Positions 13,433 to 13,536 of a DNA stretch of 13,536 nucleotides are shown one piece after another. Below the pieces are notes generated by a model. It was not told where the DNA came from, searched no databases, and was given only the letters and a program-made list of their open reading frames with translations. The first letter of the stretch is position 1, and the number at the start of each line of letters is the position of its first letter. The position numbers and the translations under genes are program-made. Source of the DNA: Nitriliruptoraceae bacterium (GTDB taxonomy: Bacteria; Actinomycetota; Nitriliruptoria; Nitriliruptorales; Nitriliruptoraceae); assembly GCA_007125475.1 (NCBI GenBank), contig SLDB01000232.1, positions 1-13,536 of the forward strand. The letters run 5' to 3'.

Positions 13433-13536
13433 ATGACGTCGACGACACCGTTGGGAACGGACGGCTACCCGGCGGGGTGGCGTCGCCCGGTGTTCATCGG
13501 CGGCACCGGGCGGAGCGGCACGTGGGCGTTGGGCCG
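13433..13536 (+). CDS. Probable sulfotransferase (N-terminal fragment)
   Basis: The first 34 codons of a gene that runs out of the window. ATG at 13433 with GAGGAG (13421-13426) 6 nt upstream. The segment RPVFIGGTGRSGT at residues 18-30 is the phosphate-binding loop that holds the 5'-phosphosulfate group of PAPS in the sulfotransferase family (G-G-x-G-R-S-G-T). No domain beyond the loop can be seen, so the acceptor is unknown. A kinase or another P-loop protein is possible but less likely given the exact GTGRSGT context, here followed by Trp rather than the usual Thr. It is divergent from the SprT-like gene. Confidence 0.72.
   Translation, partial: MTSTTPLGTDGYPAGWRRPVFIGGTGRSGTWALG

Noticed and set aside
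1..13536. tRNA, rRNA, CRISPR array, insertion sequence or phage attachment site
   Set aside because: No cloverleaf with CCA end or T-arm, no regularly spaced direct repeats, no transposase motif and no terminal repeats were found on either strand by eye.

Overview
The window is very GC-rich and densely coded. Third codon positions are almost all G or C, GTG starts are common, and GAGG/GGAG ribosome sites are usual. This points to a high-GC actinobacterium. The glnB-glnD pair and the GlnR-type operator in front of it fit that. The S-layer-homology repeats of the R-x-Q-M-A type in a GerMN lipoprotein-like protein suggest a deep-branching class (Nitriliruptoria or Acidimicrobiia-like) rather than Streptomyces or Mycobacterium. 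That placement is inference.

Layout. 1-260 is the 3' end of sucD (succinyl-CoA ligase alpha). 492-782 encodes a 96-residue protein with eight cysteines. 833-870 carries four half-sites phased every 11 bp that look like a GlnR operator. It precedes glnB (951-1289) and glnD (1286-3904), which overlap by 4 nt and form a nitrogen-sensing operon. An inositol-3-phosphate synthase gene follows (3967-5322). Next come about 950 bp (5323-6274) with no credible protein but at least nine good inverted repeats. This is the most unexplained part of the window and a candidate structured RNA or long leader. It runs into a secreted GerMN/Gmad2/three-SLH surface protein (6275-7714).

7739-8632 holds a strong hairpin, a 56-residue membrane protein of DUF6131 type, a second strong hairpin, and a 167-residue protein that resembles actinobacterial universal-stress-like proteins. 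An MFS transporter (8757-9992, minus) is divergent from a FAD-dependent amine/amino-acid oxidoreductase (10183-11394, plus). The latter converges on, and overlaps by 31 nt, a second FAD oxidoreductase of the same superfamily (11364-12491, minus). A SprT-like zinc metalloprotein (12639-13253, minus) lies upstream of it. The window ends in the first 34 codons of a probable sulfotransferase (13433 onward, plus).

How the genes work together. The clear functional unit is glnB-glnD: GlnD modifies and demodifies the PII protein in response to nitrogen status, and the operator ties transcription of both to the same signal. The two FAD oxidoreductases and the transporter could form a small amine or amino-acid catabolic neighbourhood, but no substrate can be read from sequence. 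The other genes look like independent housekeeping or envelope functions.
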